The translations under genes and the position numbers were made by a program. Shown one piece after another: positions 18,701 through 27,048 of a DNA stretch of 64,000 bases. The notes below the pieces were generated by a model. The model did no database searches. It had not been told where the DNA came from and saw only the letters and a program-made list of their open reading frames with translations. The DNA is from Indibacter alkaliphilus LW1 (lineage in GTDB: Bacteria; Bacteroidota; Bacteroidia; Cytophagales; Cyclobacteriaceae), in contig NZ_ALWO02000037.1 of the NCBI RefSeq assembly GCF_000295935.2, forward strand, positions 336,259 through 400,258, given 5' to 3'. Every line of letters starts with the position of its first letter. The stretch's first letter is position 1.

Positions 18701-18984
18701 GAGAAGCTTTCTATGGGCCAACTATGGAAGGACAGGGAATTGTAAGAAACCTTTACCCTACCACAATGAGTAGACTTTTTGCTCCAAGGAGTTATGCTGG
18801 TTCTTCATATGGAGCTCCAGGCGATACAGAGAGACGTTTACTTGATCATGCAAAAGAAAGTGCACAAGAAGCTATCTCTGTATGGAGTGAGTTTATCCAA
18901 AAAGACTGGAAACAGTTCCAAGACAAAGCAAACAGCACAACGATTGATATTTTCAAAGAAATTGAAAAAGTAGATATCAAATAA
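15799..18984 (+). CDS. Secreted VPS10/sortilin-like BNR beta-propeller protein
   Basis: A 1061-residue exported protein with a signal peptide (leader ends LFGFIGIDLFAQ) and many BNR/Asp-box repeats of the S-x-D-x-G-x-T-W type: STSGGITWTP, SLDAGKTWEL, TTDGGKTWSK, THDGGDNWKK, STDRGETWEV, TKDGGKTWTN. These build one or two large beta-propellers over about residues 40-740. A short Ig-like segment and a helical C-terminus (about 890-1040) follow. Databases often label such proteins glycosyl hydrolase, but I see no glycosidase active site, and sortilin-like is the safer name. Bacteroidota carry many paralogs, probably surface or periplasmic binding proteins linked to peptide use. Single-gene transcript ending at the 19001 hairpin. 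Confidence 0.88.
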   Translation: MKTKFYLGKQFQVAALLLLLFGFIGIDLFAQQVDMAQFEVMKARAIGPAGMSGRITAIDAVDDNPNIIYAGSASGGLWKSTSGGITWTPIFDEEKVHSIGAISIYQKNPNIIWLGTGEGNPRNSLNMGYGVYRSLDAGKTWELMGLEKTRAVHRIIVHPDDPNTVFVGAIGSPWGEQEERGVYKTTDGGKTWSKILYIDTKTGVGEIIMDPNNPNKIFVNMWQHRRYPWFFESGGPSSGLYVTHDGGDNWKKLDEKNGLPKGELGRMGLAISKANSEKVYALVESSKNALYVSNDGGDNFKMVNDKPEIGDRPFYYFEIHADPKNPDRLYTLYSRVGMTEDGGRTFEQLLTYAGVHPDHHAWYINPHDPNFMVDGNDGGLNITRDGGKTWYFAENIPVGQWYHINVDNEVPYNVYGGLQDNGSWVGPAYVWRRDGIRNTYWQEIQFGDGFDVVSDPEDSRFGYSMSQGGNITRFDKLTGHKRVIRPTHPDKDVFLRFNWNAALAQSPHDAGTIYYGSQFLHKSTDRGETWEVISPDLTTNDPEKQKQQQTGGLTYDITGAENHTTIIAIAPSPIDPDVIWVGTDDGNVQVTKDGGKTWTNTASKLTGLPQASWIPQIQASKYDAGEAWIVANNYRNNDFSAYAYRTKNYGSSYERIADDSKVWGYTISIVQDPEEPNLVFLGTEFGLYVSFDNAKTWSQWRHGYPNAVSTYDMVIQEREADLVIGTFGRSIYVLDDIRPLRAFAKNQGKTPDAKITAITPSDAYQAEIHQPHGERFPADGKYAGENREFGGRLHFILNDPGKEKYDSVTVSIFNSAGEQIRTLKTVPKHGVNRVIWNLDRKSSVDTPMGRGGSGRSSRSGFNEPSGGPALPGTYKVVFTYGDESSETNINVNLDPRIEASIQDLRAREEFIKSVEQLGAEVMKASRQLEEAKQTADKILAYTKDLEGDEIKALNEAATEIKKKIDKTREAFYGPTMEGQGIVRNLYPTTMSRLFAPRSYAGSSYGAPGDTERRLLDHAKESAQEAISVWSEFIQKDWKQFQDKANSTTIDIFKEIEKVDIK

Positions 18985-19000
18985 AAGCAACTTCAAGACA

Positions 19001-19036
19001 AAATCCCTGATCAAAAAATGATCAGGGATTTTTTTT
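19001..19036 (+). terminator. Terminator of the sortilin-like gene
   Basis: A perfect 13-bp stem AAATCCCTGATCA / TGATCAGGGATTT (19001-19013, 19019-19031) with loop AAAAA is followed by a T-run to 19036. Confidence 0.92.
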
Positions 19037-19085
19037 CATAAAATTCTACAATTCAAAAACCATAAAACAAAGCCAACAGGCTTTC

Positions 19086-19850
19086 CTAAAATTTTTCTTC
19101 AATCCCCAATCCAAACAAGGCAAAATCATATTTCACCGGATCATCAGAATCAAATTCCCTGAGTCTGTCTGTAAGTTCCATAGCAGTCTGCCAATCTGTT
19201 TGTTTTCTGGTAATCAGGCCCAACCTCCTTCCTACCCTATCTACGTGCAGGTCACATGGACAAATCAACTGAGAAGGTTGGATGGTCTTCCAGATTCCAA
19301 AATCCACCCCTCTGGCATCATCTCTCACCATCCAGCGCAAAAACATATTGATTCGTTTACAAGCAGCTTTTCTTTTTGGAGTTGCAACGTGCTTCCTTGT
19401 TCTTTGGGGTGCTTCAGGCAATTGGAAAAAATAATCATGGAAGTTCCCCAAGAGTGTTTCCATAATATTTTGCTTAGGATTATATCCAATTGTAAATGCT
19501 TCTTCTAAACTACCATGATTTTTGTAAAACCAAGAGAAAAAAGAAATAAAATACAACGTATCAATATCATTAAAAGTCCGGTGCTTGAAGCTCAGAAAAG
19601 GTTTTAAATCAAGCTCAGAATGGTTGAGGAGAAAATCGTGTGGAGAATTATCCATCATTTCAAAAAGCTCCAAACATTTATTGATAATTGTTTTTCTCTG
19701 GCCCCATGCCAAAGTAGCTGCCACAAAAGCTGTAAATTCTATATCCTGCTTTTTCGAATATTGATGGGGAATAGAGATGGGGTCTAACTCTATAAATCCA
19801 GGTCGGTTATACTGATCAACCTTGGAATCCAAAAAATCTTTCAAATCCAT
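19086..19850 (-). CDS. DUF2400 / TIGR02757 family protein
   Basis: A 254-residue cytoplasmic protein I recognise as the TIGR02757 (DUF2400) family. The N-terminal part has VAATLAWGQRKTIINKC. The C-terminal part has LICPCDLHVDRVGRRLGL and YDFALFGLGIEE, which by eye resembles the D-x-H / HhH region of DNA-glycosylase-like folds. A DNA repair role is therefore conceivable but unproven. Its ATG directly follows the TAA of the 185-residue gene at 19851, with no spacer, so the two are translationally coupled. Confidence 0.82.
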   Translation of the reverse strand: MDLKDFLDSKVDQYNRPGFIELDPISIPHQYSKKQDIEFTAFVAATLAWGQRKTIINKCLELFEMMDNSPHDFLLNHSELDLKPFLSFKHRTFNDIDTLYFISFFSWFYKNHGSLEEAFTIGYNPKQNIMETLLGNFHDYFFQLPEAPQRTRKHVATPKRKAACKRINMFLRWMVRDDARGVDFGIWKTIQPSQLICPCDLHVDRVGRRLGLITRKQTDWQTAMELTDRLREFDSDDPVKYDFALFGLGIEEKF

Positions 19851-20408
19851 TTACAAGGCAACTTTTACTTCACCGCCCTGAGTTCCGTCAAACCACTTAA
19901 AATGAAGTTTGTTTTCTTCCCTTTCTGACAAATGCCAATCAAAACATTTGATATTGGTCAAGGCTGTCAATTTATCATAATCTGGATCGTATAAACAAAT
20001 ATCAAAATCAGGCAAATCTTTGGAATCTAAAGCATTCCATTTTTCCAACAAGATTCCCTCGTCTATAAATCTCACTTTTCCACCAAAAATATGATCTTCT
20101 AACACCGAAGGAACCCCATCCTTTCTTCTCAACTGAAAACAAGCAGGACCAAACATAATCTGCTTATAAACTTTGGCCTCCAAAAAGTCATGGGTATTGG
20201 GTAGAATTTCCCAGCTGCTTTTTAATACTTGAGGTACTTTATCGGCATTTGGCCTTATCTTAGTCAATAACTTTGACAATGCAGAAAAAACATAAGTCAC
20301 TCCAACAAACAACAGCCCAAAAGTAGCCAACACAGGATATGAAATGATAAAAATACCATTCCAGATATACCTGAATATATGATGAAATAAAATGGAAAGT
20401 TTGTTCAT
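19851..20408 (-). CDS. Hypothetical membrane-anchored protein
   Basis: A 185-residue protein I cannot assign to a family. It has a strongly hydrophobic N-terminus, about residues 5-45 (IFRYIWNGIFIISYPVLATFGLLF...), long enough for one or two membrane helices. A soluble, acidic C-terminal domain follows with DFDICLYDPDYDKL and FDWHLSEREENKLHFKW. It is transcribed just upstream of, and abuts, the DUF2400 gene, so the two may act together. Coding is supported by the full-length frame, the tight junction and coherent amino-acid composition. Confidence 0.75.
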   Translation of the reverse strand: MNKLSILFHHIFRYIWNGIFIISYPVLATFGLLFVGVTYVFSALSKLLTKIRPNADKVPQVLKSSWEILPNTHDFLEAKVYKQIMFGPACFQLRRKDGVPSVLEDHIFGGKVRFIDEGILLEKWNALDSKDLPDFDICLYDPDYDKLTALTNIKCFDWHLSEREENKLHFKWFDGTQGGEVKVAL

Positions 20409-20486
20409 AGGAAGAAAATACTGCCGTAAAGGTATAAGCTTAGGCTTGGAATAGCAAAAATCAGTTTTCGGTATGCTACCAAGAAA

Positions 20487-20517
20487 AAGCCTGACCTACA
20501 GGATATTTAGGTCAGGC
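20487..20517 (-). terminator. Terminator of the LysM gene (minus strand)
   Basis: A 10-bp stem GCCTGACCTA / TAGGTCAGGC (20489-20498, 20508-20517) has TTTTTCTT after it on the minus strand. It lies 23 bases beyond the LysM gene stop. Confidence 0.82.
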
Positions 20518-20539
20518 CTTGGTAAAAAAGTTCCCAAAA

Positions 20540-21736
20540 TCAATAAGAAATCTCTACCGGAAAACGTGTATTGACGGCTCTTAGCTGATCATAAGCCGCC
20601 TTGGATAATTTAATAACCAATCTGTTGTTATCACCTGTATCAGGTAGCTTCCCAACCACTCTGGCAAAGATAGTCTGGTCATTTTCTTCATTCCTAACCC
20701 TCATGATGGTGCCTACTGGTGCATCTCTGTGCAGTACCAGATATTTCTTATGATTACCTGTCCCTTCAATTACCTCAGCCAAACCGGTTTCTTTGACATT
20801 TTTGTAGGCAGTACTTTCTTCACTGGATTCATTGGTAACAAGCTTGGCTTCCTTTTTCTCATTATTTACCACAATGGGAACTGTTGAAGCTTCAACCTTT
20901 TCTCTTCCTACTTTCAACTTTTGACCAGTAGAAAGGTTGTTCGATGAAAGGGCATTCCAGGAAATGATATCGTCAATTCTCGCTTCATAGCGCTTGGCAA
21001 TGGAAAATAAAGTCTCTCCTTGCTCTACCGTATGCGTAATCCAATCACCGGGTAAGGCTTTGGATGTATTTGGACTGGCCGCACCCGAGGCGGGTGTAGG
21101 CTTGGCCATTTCAGTTTCTTTGACAAATACCTCCTTTGGTTCTTGTTTTGAAGCTTCGGCCAAGGGCTTCGCTGCAACTTTTGCTTCTTCTATGACAGTG
21201 GCTGTTTCAGTTTTTTCATTCGCAGGAGCTGCTACTTGAGCCGGAGGGTTAGCGGGTGAAACGGTCTGAGCCGGTGGAGCAGCTGCAGGAGCAGTGTTTG
21301 CTTCTGCTACATTTGGTTTTTTTATAATTAATGCCTGACCTACACTAAGATCATTTCCTTTCAGCTTGTTCCACTCCATCACCTCACTTACGCTGACACC
21401 ATATTTTCTGGAAACTGCGAATAAAGTTTCACCAGGTGCTACTTTATGAAGTGATGCACCTTCAGGAAGTGCTTCTTTTGCTACATAAGGAATACGTACT
21501 CTTTGGCCCATTTTAAGTCCATCCTGCAACTGCGCATTATTTTGCAAGATATCGTTTACAGCAACCTCATATCTTCTTGAAATCCCGAAAAGCGTCTCTC
21601 CCTGACTTACTTCATGAATAATGAAGGTTTTGTCACCTACTTTCTCCACCCCTACTGAGTCCATAGGTACATGGTCGTAGGCATACACTGAGCTAAAGGA
21701 AAATAACACAAAACTGAGAATCAATAACTTCTTCAT
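20540..21736 (-). CDS. Exported protein with three LysM domains and a C-terminal double-psi barrel
   Basis: A 398-residue cell-wall protein. After a signal peptide (MKKLLILSFVLFSFSSVYA) it has LysM peptidoglycan-binding repeats at about residues 37-82 (GETLFGISRRYEVAVNDI), 90-135 (GETLFAVSRKYGVSVSEV) and 235-280 (GETLFSIAKRYEARIDDI). The first two are separated from the third by a low-complexity A/P/E/K linker. The last ~75 residues (APVGTIMRVRNEEND through LPDTGDNNRLVIKLS) look like an RlpA-type double-psi beta barrel. The catalytic Asp/His pair of lytic RlpA is not evident, so it may only bind glycan. Monocistronic, ended by the hairpin at 20487. Confidence 0.88.
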   Translation of the reverse strand: MKKLLILSFVLFSFSSVYAYDHVPMDSVGVEKVGDKTFIIHEVSQGETLFGISRRYEVAVNDILQNNAQLQDGLKMGQRVRIPYVAKEALPEGASLHKVAPGETLFAVSRKYGVSVSEVMEWNKLKGNDLSVGQALIIKKPNVAEANTAPAAAPPAQTVSPANPPAQVAAPANEKTETATVIEEAKVAAKPLAEASKQEPKEVFVKETEMAKPTPASGAASPNTSKALPGDWITHTVEQGETLFSIAKRYEARIDDIISWNALSSNNLSTGQKLKVGREKVEASTVPIVVNNEKKEAKLVTNESSEESTAYKNVKETGLAEVIEGTGNHKKYLVLHRDAPVGTIMRVRNEENDQTIFARVVGKLPDTGDNNRLVIKLSKAAYDQLRAVNTRFPVEISY

Positions 21737-21904
21737 AAACTTTTATTGGGTATTATTAAGGCACAAATTTCAGATTAATTTTATGAATTGCAAGGAAATG
21801 AACAAGCATTGCGGGGATTCGTTTCCTTTACATTCCAGTAACGTAGGATATGAAAATTGGATATCCACGAATATTAGTATATTTCAATAACAAATCGCTA
21901 TACA

Positions 21905-23263
21905 ATGAATCAAGTTCTGTTTTCCCTGATTTTTTCTATCCTATTATTTCCTCTTCACTTGAATGCTCAAGAAGCCGATAGTTTGGATAAGAGAAAAAAA
22001 ACTGTCTACACCTTCAAAATAGATGACAATATAGATCCCCGAATGAATAGAAAAGTGCGTTTGGCACTTGAAGATGCCAAAGCAAAAGATGCAGATGTTA
22101 TTATCATAGAAATGGACACCTATGGGGGTGCTGTAAACGATGCAGATGATATCCGAACCATGATATTGGAAGAAGAAAAACCCATACATGTATGGATCAA
22201 TAAAGACGCAGCTTCTGCTGGTGCGTTGATTTCCATTGCATGCGATAGCATATATATGGCTCCAGGAGCCAGTATTGGAGCTGCGACTGTAGTCATGGGC
22301 GGTGGAGGAGAAGCAGCTCCAGATAAATATCAATCCTACATGCGCTCCATGATGAGGAGTACAGCTGAAGCCAAAGGCAGGAATCCCAAAATTGCAGAAG
22401 CCATGGTCGACGAAAACCTAGAAGTGGAAGGGGTAAGTGAAAAGGGTACCGTAATTACCTTTTCTGTTTCTGAAGCAATAGCCAATGGCTTCAGTGAAGG
22501 CCAGGCCAATTCTTTGACTGAAGTCATCCAAAAGCAAGGAATTGAAGACTATGAGTTGATCGCATATTCCACATCTTCCGTTGAAAGCATTATTGCATTC
22601 TTTCTCAATCCTGCCGTAAGCGGCTTTTTGATTCTGATCATATTTGCAGGGATATATTTTGAAATCCAGACTCCAGGTGTTGGATTTCCACTTGCTGCAT
22701 CCATCATTGCCATTGTCCTTTATTTCATCCCTTATTATTTAATAGGTCTTGCTCAGAATTGGGAAATTGCCGTGTTTATTGTGGGTTGCATTTTTTTACT
22801 TGTTGAAATATTCGTTTTGCCTGGATTTGGAATTTTCGGAATTTTGGGAATTATCGGAATCCTGACCGGTCTCACTTTGGGTATGGTCCCTAATGATGCT
22901 TTTGACTTTACTTTCGTGCCTTCAGGGGATTTGTTTGCAGCGCTATTGACCGTAATACTGGCTGCTGTAACAGCTATTGGGCTGATTTTCTTCTTTGCAC
23001 CTAAGGTGAATCAATGGAGTGCTTTTAGCACAATTGCGCTTGCCTCCACTCAAAGGAGAGATGAAGGGTATACTTCTACTTCTTATGCAGATAACCTATT
23101 GGGAAAAGAAGGTATAGCACATACCAGACTGATGCCCAGCGGAAAAGTGGAAATTGAAGATGAAGTCTATGATGCCTATTCCAGGGGGGAATTTATTGAC
23201 AAAGGAGAAAAAGTAAAAGTCATCAGCACAGAAGGCACTTCATTGAAAGTCAAAAAAGGCTAG
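21905..23263 (+). CDS. NfeD-family membrane serine protease (ClpP class)
   Basis: A 452-residue long-form NfeD protein. It has a signal peptide (through NAQ at residue 22), then a ClpP/SppA-like protease domain with VIIIEMDTYGGAV and the serine nucleophile S104 in DAASAGALISIACDS. Four or five TM helices follow (about residues 225-370, AVSGFLILIIFAGIYFEIQTPG and LVEIFVLPGFGIFGILG). A cytosolic or periplasmic OB-fold NfeD domain (GKEGIAHTRLMPSGKVEI) ends the protein. Long NfeD proteases cleave stomatin-type partners; no stomatin/slipin gene is adjacent. Single gene. Confidence 0.92.
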   Translation: MNQVLFSLIFSILLFPLHLNAQEADSLDKRKKTVYTFKIDDNIDPRMNRKVRLALEDAKAKDADVIIIEMDTYGGAVNDADDIRTMILEEEKPIHVWINKDAASAGALISIACDSIYMAPGASIGAATVVMGGGGEAAPDKYQSYMRSMMRSTAEAKGRNPKIAEAMVDENLEVEGVSEKGTVITFSVSEAIANGFSEGQANSLTEVIQKQGIEDYELIAYSTSSVESIIAFFLNPAVSGFLILIIFAGIYFEIQTPGVGFPLAASIIAIVLYFIPYYLIGLAQNWEIAVFIVGCIFLLVEIFVLPGFGIFGILGIIGILTGLTLGMVPNDAFDFTFVPSGDLFAALLTVILAAVTAIGLIFFFAPKVNQWSAFSTIALASTQRRDEGYTSTSYADNLLGKEGIAHTRLMPSGKVEIEDEVYDAYSRGEFIDKGEKVKVISTEGTSLKVKKG

Positions 23264-23366
23264 AAGTTATACTATTTTTTATTCATTAAGTTTTTAAAAG
23301 TCTGTTTTAATAATATGTTATAACATGCTTAAAAATCAATTCCTTAAATAAAATCCTAAAACCATA

Positions 23367-23404
23367 GGAGGATAAATCACCTCAAAAAGGGTAATTTATC
23401 CTCC
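23367..23404. terminator. Hairpin between convergent genes
   Basis: A perfect 11-bp inverted repeat GGAGGATAAAT / ATTTATCCTCC (23367-23377, 23394-23404) with a 16-base loop lies between the stops of the NfeD gene and the small minus-strand gene. Neither flank has a strong T-run, so terminator function is likely but not certain. Confidence 0.55.
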
Positions 23405-23425
23405 CAGTTATTTTAGAAAAGAAGT

Positions 23426-23659
23426 TTATTCTTTGTTTTTGTCCTTTTTTTCGTTGTCTACCTCTTGACCAGTATTTCTTTCTTTGTCCTTTCCTTTTTC
23501 ATCCTGAGCATTTTCGTAATCTTTCTTTCTTGGAGGTCGAGCCCCATCAGCATCCCCAGGATTGTCTCTGTTAGACCTTTTGTCAACTCCCTTTTCGTTC
23601 TTTTTCCCAAATACCACAATTGGAAAGTTATTTATAGCGCTATTTTGTATAATGATCAT
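23426..23659 (-). CDS. Small charged, disordered hypothetical protein
   Basis: A 77-residue frame with a hydrophobic start (MIIIQNSAINNFPIVVFG) and a highly charged, probably disordered tail (RSNRDNPGDADGARPPRK, then K/E/D/N-rich repeats). Support for coding is a Shine-Dalgarno-like GGGAG six bases before the ATG, unusual for this genome, and the hairpin at 23367-23404 just past its stop. I do not recognise a family. The opposite-strand frame here is Phe/Ser-rich and looks like a shadow. Confidence 0.5.
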   Translation of the reverse strand: MIIIQNSAINNFPIVVFGKKNEKGVDKRSNRDNPGDADGARPPRKKDYENAQDEKGKDKERNTGQEVDNEKKDKNKE

Positions 23660-23747
23660 AATCTCCCTTTTTTGATTTCACTTTAAATTAAGTCAACAAT
23701 CATTCCAGCACTAGGAATTGAAAAAAATTATCTGACCTATATTAAAA

Positions 23748-25424
23748 CTAAAGTCGTTTCAAAACAAAGTCCCTCCCATTTTCAAAGAATATCCTATCTG
23801 CAGCTTTTTCTATACTAATACCCTCTGGCAATTCAATTTTATGCTCTTTGAGTATTCCGGGAAAATCCTGAATGAATTTTTTCCTCAATAAATGGATTTC
23901 AGTGGCATCCTTTGCGGAACTAATGCTCTCAATCATTCCGTCATAATCAGACCCTATACAAAGAATCTGGGTAAGCATTTTTTTGACCCCATTTTTCGAG
24001 TCAAAGAATTTTCCCAAAACCAAACAATGGAGAATATGGAATGCAAAATGGAGGAAATGTATTTCTCTCACATTGTTGATATTCTTATTGATCAGGCTGT
24101 CCAAGGCATCTGCATCTACACAGTTCCTCCATGCAAAACCAAAAGGCCTATCGCTCTTGAATCCCCTATCCTTAAATTCCTCCAATGAAACAAAATCCGT
24201 ATCAGTGACCCAATGGATACCGGACCAAATTCCGGCCGAGCCTGTCAGTACATTGTTGGTAATGTGCCCCGTCCCGGTTTTGAATACTCCCGAATATCCC
24301 AAGACTCTTTGGTCCAAAGAAATACCCAAAAGTCCATCCGAATCAAAAATTTCTTTCACATCTTCATTGAAAAGATTGATCGTACTGGCATTAAAGCCTA
24401 TCTGATCATACACTTTCCCTTTTTTGTATTTGACAGGTTTACCAAGCCTCATCCTTTGATGTTCGCCGATTTTCCGGGTTTCCAAAACATAGTCTGTAAA
24501 CTTCTCGTCAGATTGATCAAACCAAATCCCAGTGAGCCCCCCGTGTGAACAGACAATGGGGGATGTGATCCCCTCTCTTTTTCGAAATTCATAAAATTCC
24601 TTCCTTGCCACCACACTCATGTGCTTGGTGTCTGTCAAAATACCCCTTTCATCCAAGGCTTTGATCATTTTCTTCCCTTCGCCGGTAAGTCCATTGCCTA
24701 CTGGGCGTAAATCTACCTCTCTAAAACCATTTGCCCGCATACCATCCATGGCATAAGCCTGGTTGCTGAATACCTGATTGCTATTGTCAATATGCGTGAT
24801 ATTGATTGAGATAATTTTGATAGGGTTCTCTTCCAAAAGTTTATCCAGATTTTTGATGGTTTTATCAGCTCCGTTTGCCAATTGGCCTTCTTTCAGGTCT
24901 GAAGCCAGGCAGTGCAGGCCCTCAATGGTGAAAACCAAGTTTAGAACATCTTTCTTATCAGGGTGAAATTCAGCTTTATTTTTGAGTAATTTATATTTTC
25001 TCCCTTTTGGGTCTTCCAGCTTTAACAATTCAAGGTCATTCTTCACCACATTCAACGGGTGCCTTTCATTGATTAATTCTTGAAATCTTTTGAAACTAAG
25101 GATTTTCCCAAAGCCTGTACCCTGCTTTTTTTCAAGAAGGTTCATAAACATCTTCTTCTCTTCAATAGCTTCAAGAAGTCCTTTGTCCGGATAAAACAAG
25201 GCGACCATAGCCAACTGGTAATTTGCATTAAGCAATTGGTCCGGAGAAGACTGGGAGACAAAAGTTTTTTCAAACATAGCTTTGCCCAAGCACTTGGTCA
25301 AAAAGCTAAGCCCCTCGGAAAGGTCTGCAAAAGTGATAGTTTCCCAGGGGTTGGTCGGATCATCCTGTTGGGAAAACTGACTTTTCATAGTAATGTGAAG
25401 ATGGGAATCAAAATACTTTTCCAT
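23748..25424 (-). CDS. Peptidase M19 (membrane/renal dipeptidase family)
   Basis: A 558-residue TIM-barrel metallopeptidase of the amidohydrolase superfamily, expected to cleave dipeptides. Metal and active-site segments appear in order: FDSHLHIT near the start, FTIEGLHCL (bridging glutamate), TDTKHMS, VCSHGGLTG and CIGSDYDGM. It is longer than typical M19 proteins (about 350-400 residues) because of an N-terminal insertion before the EGLH strand. Start ATG 25424 (MEKYFDSHLH) is preferred because the extra nine codons to 25451 add nothing conserved. No signal peptide, so probably cytoplasmic. Confidence 0.82.
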   Translation of the reverse strand: MEKYFDSHLHITMKSQFSQQDDPTNPWETITFADLSEGLSFLTKCLGKAMFEKTFVSQSSPDQLLNANYQLAMVALFYPDKGLLEAIEEKKMFMNLLEKKQGTGFGKILSFKRFQELINERHPLNVVKNDLELLKLEDPKGRKYKLLKNKAEFHPDKKDVLNLVFTIEGLHCLASDLKEGQLANGADKTIKNLDKLLEENPIKIISINITHIDNSNQVFSNQAYAMDGMRANGFREVDLRPVGNGLTGEGKKMIKALDERGILTDTKHMSVVARKEFYEFRKREGITSPIVCSHGGLTGIWFDQSDEKFTDYVLETRKIGEHQRMRLGKPVKYKKGKVYDQIGFNASTINLFNEDVKEIFDSDGLLGISLDQRVLGYSGVFKTGTGHITNNVLTGSAGIWSGIHWVTDTDFVSLEEFKDRGFKSDRPFGFAWRNCVDADALDSLINKNINNVREIHFLHFAFHILHCLVLGKFFDSKNGVKKMLTQILCIGSDYDGMIESISSAKDATEIHLLRKKFIQDFPGILKEHKIELPEGISIEKAADRIFFENGRDFVLKRL

Positions 25425-25625
25425 AGAAACAAAATTTAAGGAAACAAACAATTGAATATCAAATACTTGACTTAATCAAATTTACAGATTTTATATTTAA
25501 AATAAACAGTCAATGAACAAAGCTTCTGTTTGAATGAGCATCAACTCAAATCTTACCCTTATTGGTCAAGGTGATCAGGTCAATATTTATTTCCTTAAAA
25601 TCTAATCATTGCCTACATTCGGCCT

Positions 25626-26003
25626 ATGAATTCGGGACAGAGTATTTTTGAATCATTGGGGGAAAGTAAAATACAAGCCTTGGTCAAAGAGTTTTACGAA
25701 CAGGTAAAACAAACCCCTGATCTAAGGAAACTATACCCTGAAAAAGACCTTTCAGCGGCTGAGGAAAGACTATATTTGTTTTTAATACATGTATTTGGAG
25801 GACCTCATACCTATCTGGAAAAAAGAGGTCATCCCATGCTGAGAAGGAGACATTTTCAATGGACCATAGATGGGGAGATGAGAAATTTGTGGCTCAACTG
25901 TATGTTTCGAGCTATGGACAGTATTGAGATGGATACCAATATTAGGGAGGCCATGATGTCCTATTTTATCAAAGTAGCCAATCACATGATCAATAAAGAA
26001 TGA
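25626..26003 (+). CDS. Group II truncated hemoglobin
   Basis: A 125-residue 2-on-2 globin. The proximal heme-ligand histidine is H76 in MLRRRHFQW, W89 (RNLWLNCM) is the group II-typical TrpG8, and Y24 in EFYEQV matches TyrB10. HVFGGPHTYLEKRGHP is the characteristic EF-loop. Such proteins bind O2/NO and are tied to oxygen or nitrosative stress. The stop overlaps the start of plsC by 4 bases (ATGA), so the pair is cotranscribed. Confidence 0.94.
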   Translation: MNSGQSIFESLGESKIQALVKEFYEQVKQTPDLRKLYPEKDLSAAEERLYLFLIHVFGGPHTYLEKRGHPMLRRRHFQWTIDGEMRNLWLNCMFRAMDSIEMDTNIREAMMSYFIKVANHMINKE

Positions 26004-26740
26004 TAATACTGCGAGGTCTTTACACGCTTTATGCAGGCATATTATTCCTGCTTACTTTTCTTTTACTGTTTCCTGTTTTTGTGAGTTGTATTTGGATTCC
26101 AGGTTGGGAACCTTATGGAAGAAAGGTAAATCAGTTTTGGGCAAAAATTTATTTCACATTGATTTTTATGCCCATCAAAATCGAAGGAAAAGAAAACATC
26201 AAAAAGGGTCAGGCTTATATTTTTGCAGCCAATCATTTTTCCTATTTGGACATAGCCATGATGGGGTTCATTCCCGGAGATGTAGTGTACATTGGAAAAA
26301 GCTCAATCAGGAAAGTCCCTTTATTCGGATATTATTTTAGGAAGCTCCATATTGCCGTAGATAGAAATAGCCTCAAGAGCCGGGGTGAAGTATTAATTAG
26401 GGCAAAAAAGCATATCAGTAAGGGTAGCAGCATAGTAATATTTCCAGAAGGAGGTATTACTTCAACCCAACCTCCTACCATGAGTAAGTTTAAAGATGGT
26501 GCTTTCTCCTTGGCTGAAGACAAACAAATCCCCGTAATTCCTGTCACATTATCATATAATCACTTAATTTTACCGGATGATGGGAGACTCTTAATGAATT
26601 TTAAGAGTGGAAAAATAGTTATACATCCTGCTTTAAGTACTGCGGGAATGAATTCGAAGAATATTCCGGAACTGAAACAGAAATGCTTCCGGACAATCCA
26701 AGAGCAGTTGATCAAAGACAATCCTGAAACAATAAAGTAG
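26000..26740 (+). CDS. plsC: 1-acyl-sn-glycerol-3-phosphate acyltransferase
   Basis: A 246-residue membrane acyltransferase that makes phosphatidic acid from lysophosphatidate. The N-terminal hydrophobic segment (about residues 5-35) is followed by the catalytic NHFSYLD (N78, H79, D84) and the substrate-binding FPEGG (148-152). Length matches the family. It is translationally coupled to the globin upstream, and gatC begins 20 bases downstream. Confidence 0.92.
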   Translation: MIILRGLYTLYAGILFLLTFLLLFPVFVSCIWIPGWEPYGRKVNQFWAKIYFTLIFMPIKIEGKENIKKGQAYIFAANHFSYLDIAMMGFIPGDVVYIGKSSIRKVPLFGYYFRKLHIAVDRNSLKSRGEVLIRAKKHISKGSSIVIFPEGGITSTQPPTMSKFKDGAFSLAEDKQIPVIPVTLSYNHLILPDDGRLLMNFKSGKIVIHPALSTAGMNSKNIPELKQKCFRTIQEQLIKDNPETIK

Positions 26741-26760
26741 AAGATTTATCGTAAGGTTTT

Positions 26761-27048
26761 ATGCAAATAGATTTAAATACCGTTAAGAAAATGGCACACC
26801 TTGCCCGTCTTGAATTTGACGAAAAAGGTGCTGAAAAAATCAAAAATGACATGACCCAGATATTGGACTGGGTGGAACAGCTCAATGAAGTGGATACTGA
26901 AGGAGTTGAGCCCCTGACTACCATGTCTTCTGAAGTCAATGTACTGAGAGAAGACAAAGTTGGTGAACATTTGTCACATGAACGTGGGCTTGCCAATGCC
27001 CCACAGAAAGATTCTGATTACTTCAGGGTGCCAAAGGTTCTCGAATAA
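26761..27048 (+). CDS. gatC: Asp-tRNA(Asn)/Glu-tRNA(Gln) amidotransferase subunit C
   Basis: A 95-residue GatC, the small subunit stabilising GatA in the GatCAB complex that amidates mischarged tRNAs. Signatures are the N-terminal VKKMAHLARLEFDEKG and the C-terminal LREDKVGEHLSHERGLANAPQKDSDYFRVPKVLE-type tail. gatA and gatB are not in the window. The stop shares one base with the next start (TAATG), coupling it to the 934-residue membrane protein. Confidence 0.95.
   Translation: MQIDLNTVKKMAHLARLEFDEKGAEKIKNDMTQILDWVEQLNEVDTEGVEPLTTMSSEVNVLREDKVGEHLSHERGLANAPQKDSDYFRVPKVLE

Noticed and set aside
15799-18984. Glycosyl hydrolase as the function of the BNR-repeat protein
   Set aside because: Asp-box repeats are structural. 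No acid/base or nucleophile signature of a glycosidase was seen, so sortilin-like was used instead.
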